Below, piece by piece: positions 25,418 through 27,043 of a stretch of 27,043 nt of DNA; position 1 is the stretch's first letter; each line of letters opens with the position of its first letter. Source of the stretch: a virus. The notes beneath the pieces are model-generated. The model saw only the letters and a list, made by a program, of their open reading frames with translations. It was not told where the DNA came from and did no database searches. The stretch spans positions 1-27,043 of IMG/VR virus record IMGVR_UViG_3300025671_000412; one strand, given 5' to 3'. The position numbers were made by a program, and so were the translations under genes.

Positions 25418-26707
25418 CTAAATCTGAAATGGATTGTATTCATTAACGGCCATTTGTTGCGGAGGGCGAACCATTCTTTGCCTATTCTCCAGCCCAATAG
25501 CCAAATACCTAAACGCATCCGCAGCATGGCTCGTGAAATCATGACGCGGGTGGTCTCTGAAAACCTTTTTTCTCTCATCCCATTCCTGCCTGTATTGCCT
25601 CAACATGTCTAAGCCGGTGTCGCACTTGTCGCGGTCAAAGTAACATTTTGGCACCAGCATCCTTGCCGCGTTTATTCCGTCAGCTACCTTCATCCTAGGT
25701 ATAACACGAAACTTGATTCCAAGCGAGTAGGCAGTTTCCAACCTGCTTTTACCAGAACCCAGTTCCCGCACCTCAATGTCGTGCGGAGCCAAATGGTCGC
25801 CGTAAGTGTAGTCCTTCTTGTTGAGAACATCAGCGTAGTGATTTAGCCCCACGCCGCTGCTCTCATAATAATCAATAACATTTACTGCGCCGCCGGGAAA
25901 GGTTTGCGCAAACCAGATGGCTGTGGAGTCGTTAATACCTAAATCCCAAGCCGTATGCACCGGAAGGGTAGGGTCGTAGGGAACGCGGCTAATCCTGCCC
26001 TGGTCATCAGCATCCGCTAGTAGCTTGCCGTAATACGCCCCAATAATAGCGGCAGTAAAGGAACACTCATACTCTTGGTCATACTGCTCCGGGGTCATCT
26101 GCGCCCTAGCAGCTTTCAGTTCGTCTTCCCTGACAATCTCTGTCTCACTGGCCTTACAAATCTTGTAAAACCAGTCTTCAGACCCTTCTTCAATCTGTGA
26201 TTTAGCAGTCTCTAGCAATTCATAAAAATGGTTGTGCCCGGCGGGCGTGCCAAGAAAACAAGCACTGCCCTGTCTGTCAGAAAGCGCAGGTCGGACAACT
26301 TCCCCCCATACCCTTGGGTTCTGCATGCCAAACTCATCAAAAATACACTCATCCAGGTAAATACCACGAAGGGCATCCGGGTTTTCAGCAGACAACAGCA
26401 TTAACCTCCCCCCGTTGGGAAAGTCACACCGCAGTTCTGTTTCATTAAACTGAACGCCAGGAATCGGACTGGCATAATGCTTTACATAATCCCAAGCTAT
26501 TCGCTTTGCTTGCGTAAAGGTAGGAGCAACAAAGGCCGTGCGTGGCCTAGGTAACGGACAAGTCAGGCAGGTCTTTATTAGCTGATTAACGGCCCAGACA
26601 GTCTTTCCAAAGCGTCTGTGCATCACAAGCACATTCCACCGCTTTAACTGCTTGTGCATGTCCTTCTGCAAAGGACGCGGCTTATATGGGATTTTTACAT
26701 CTACCAC
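25418..26707 (-). CDS. terL: Terminase large subunit
   Basis: This 429-residue packaging motor has an N-terminal ATPase with a Walker A-like loop HRRFGKT (residues 30-36) and a Walker B IFDEF (D124, E125) after RGIYLDEC. An RNase H-like nuclease follows, with WDLGINDSTAIWF (about 250-262) and HDFTSHAADAFRY (D397). It cuts concatemers and pumps DNA through the portal. The length is a little short for the family (450-600), but both domains look intact. It uses a GTG start overlapping the previous TAG by one base, with AGGGG about 6 nt upstream. Unlike T7, terminase precedes portal here. Confidence 0.95.
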   Translation of the reverse strand: MVDVKIPYKPRPLQKDMHKQLKRWNVLVMHRRFGKTVWAVNQLIKTCLTCPLPRPRTAFVAPTFTQAKRIAWDYVKHYASPIPGVQFNETELRCDFPNGGRLMLLSAENPDALRGIYLDECIFDEFGMQNPRVWGEVVRPALSDRQGSACFLGTPAGHNHFYELLETAKSQIEEGSEDWFYKICKASETEIVREDELKAARAQMTPEQYDQEYECSFTAAIIGAYYGKLLADADDQGRISRVPYDPTLPVHTAWDLGINDSTAIWFAQTFPGGAVNVIDYYESSGVGLNHYADVLNKKDYTYGDHLAPHDIEVRELGSGKSRLETAYSLGIKFRVIPRMKVADGINAARMLVPKCYFDRDKCDTGLDMLRQYRQEWDERKKVFRDHPRHDFTSHAADAFRYLAIGLENRQRMVRPPQQMAVNEYNPFQI

Positions 26708-26931
26708 TAAATACCCCTTTTAGATTCTCCGCACACGCCTGTTACTACAGGGCTTTTGTCAGGGTTCTGCATAACTAACTGCTTCATTACCCAATCTACC
26801 CTGCTCTGCGCAGCAACACGGCACTCAACCTTCGTCTGAAACTGGACTCCGCTTTCCATCCCAAAGCATCTATTAACAGGATTGCCATTAAGGTCAGCAG
26901 CTATACAAAATACAATAATCCATTCAAACAT
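26707..26931 (-). CDS. Small protein with hydrophobic leader and paired cysteines
   Basis: This 74-residue protein begins MFEWIIVFCIAADLNGNPVN, has CFGMESGVQFQTKVECRVAA, and a late cysteine in TGVCGESKRG. The hydrophobic start followed by spaced cysteines suggests a small membrane or periplasmic protein. Its layout is similar to that of the 75-residue protein at 3302-3529. GGAG lies 6 nt before the ATG. Function unknown. Confidence 0.6.
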   Translation of the reverse strand: MFEWIIVFCIAADLNGNPVNRCFGMESGVQFQTKVECRVAAQSRVDWVMKQLVMQNPDKSPVVTGVCGESKRGI

Positions 26932-26940
26932 ACCGGTCTC

Positions 26941-27043
26941 CTATTCTAGCTGGCGGTAACTCTGCCAGATTTCTTTCTGCGTCCTCCCAACCTCATCAGC
27001 CTTCTGCTTGCTACGAGCCTTTATGTCCCGTGCGTCAATCTCC
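26941..27043 (-). CDS. C-terminal end of a charged helical protein, truncated by window edge
   Basis: The - strand frame is open from the right edge for 33 codons, ending DEVGRTQKEIWQSYRQLE and TAG. It has strongly charged, helix-forming composition (ARDIKARSKQKADEVGRTQK). The stop is followed closely by the GGAG site of the next gene. It may be a small-terminase-type or unrelated early late-operon gene; too little is visible to say. Confidence 0.5.
   Translation of the reverse strand, partial: EIDARDIKARSKQKADEVGRTQKEIWQSYRQLE

Overview
This window is part of a tailed bacteriophage genome, best described as a podovirus with a T7-like virion gene set. Two kinds of evidence point to a marine phage: several small conserved proteins that I associate with marine podoviruses, and a fibre-linked 2-oxoglutarate oxygenase. 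I suspect an alphaproteobacterial host, but that is inference; nothing in the sequence names it. No tRNA, CRISPR array, IS element, integrase or RNA polymerase gene is visible. Genes are packed tightly, mostly with 1-8 nt overlaps and good AGGAG-type ribosome sites. No gene-free stretch exceeds about 60 bases.

Layout. Positions 1-1371 (+ strand) are the end of an early or recombination arm: an Erf-like annealing protein cut by the window edge, a small SSB-like protein ending in DDDIPF, and three small overlapping genes. This arm ends at an intrinsic terminator at about 1366-1395, where it converges on the late arm. Everything else (1381-27043) is on the - strand, so the late operon reads from right to left. 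It starts with a truncated small gene and a small secreted-type protein. Next come the packaging and head genes: terminase large subunit, a 228 aa protein, portal, a Bbp19-like protein, scaffold, a 78 aa protein, major capsid protein and a probable decoration protein. A PD-(D/E)XK-like nuclease is inserted before the tail genes. The tail and ejection genes are tail tubular proteins A and B, a gp13-like GNAT-fold protein, and three internal virion proteins. Three tail fibre genes follow, one with a collar domain, one with a collagen-like shaft and an S74 autochaperone, and one shorter. Then come two small conserved proteins, the Fe(II)/2-oxoglutarate oxygenase and the lysis cassette (several small membrane proteins, a 3TM holin and a T4-type lysozyme). 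The operon ends with two very basic small proteins.

How it fits together. Terminase and portal package DNA into a scaffolded capsid. The tubular proteins form the short tail, and the gp13- to gp16-like proteins are probably the ejectosome. The fibres bind the host, and the holin and lysozyme release progeny.

The most interesting feature is a fibre shaft of 42 Gly-X-Y triplets, mostly Gly-Pro-Thr, encoded about 2 kb upstream (in the direction of transcription) of a predicted prolyl-hydroxylase-fold oxygenase in the same operon. This suggests a phage-encoded system that modifies its own collagen-like fibre. Two genes of 49 and 56 codons (1686-1835 and 3530-3700), easily missed because of their size, were found by reading the gaps.
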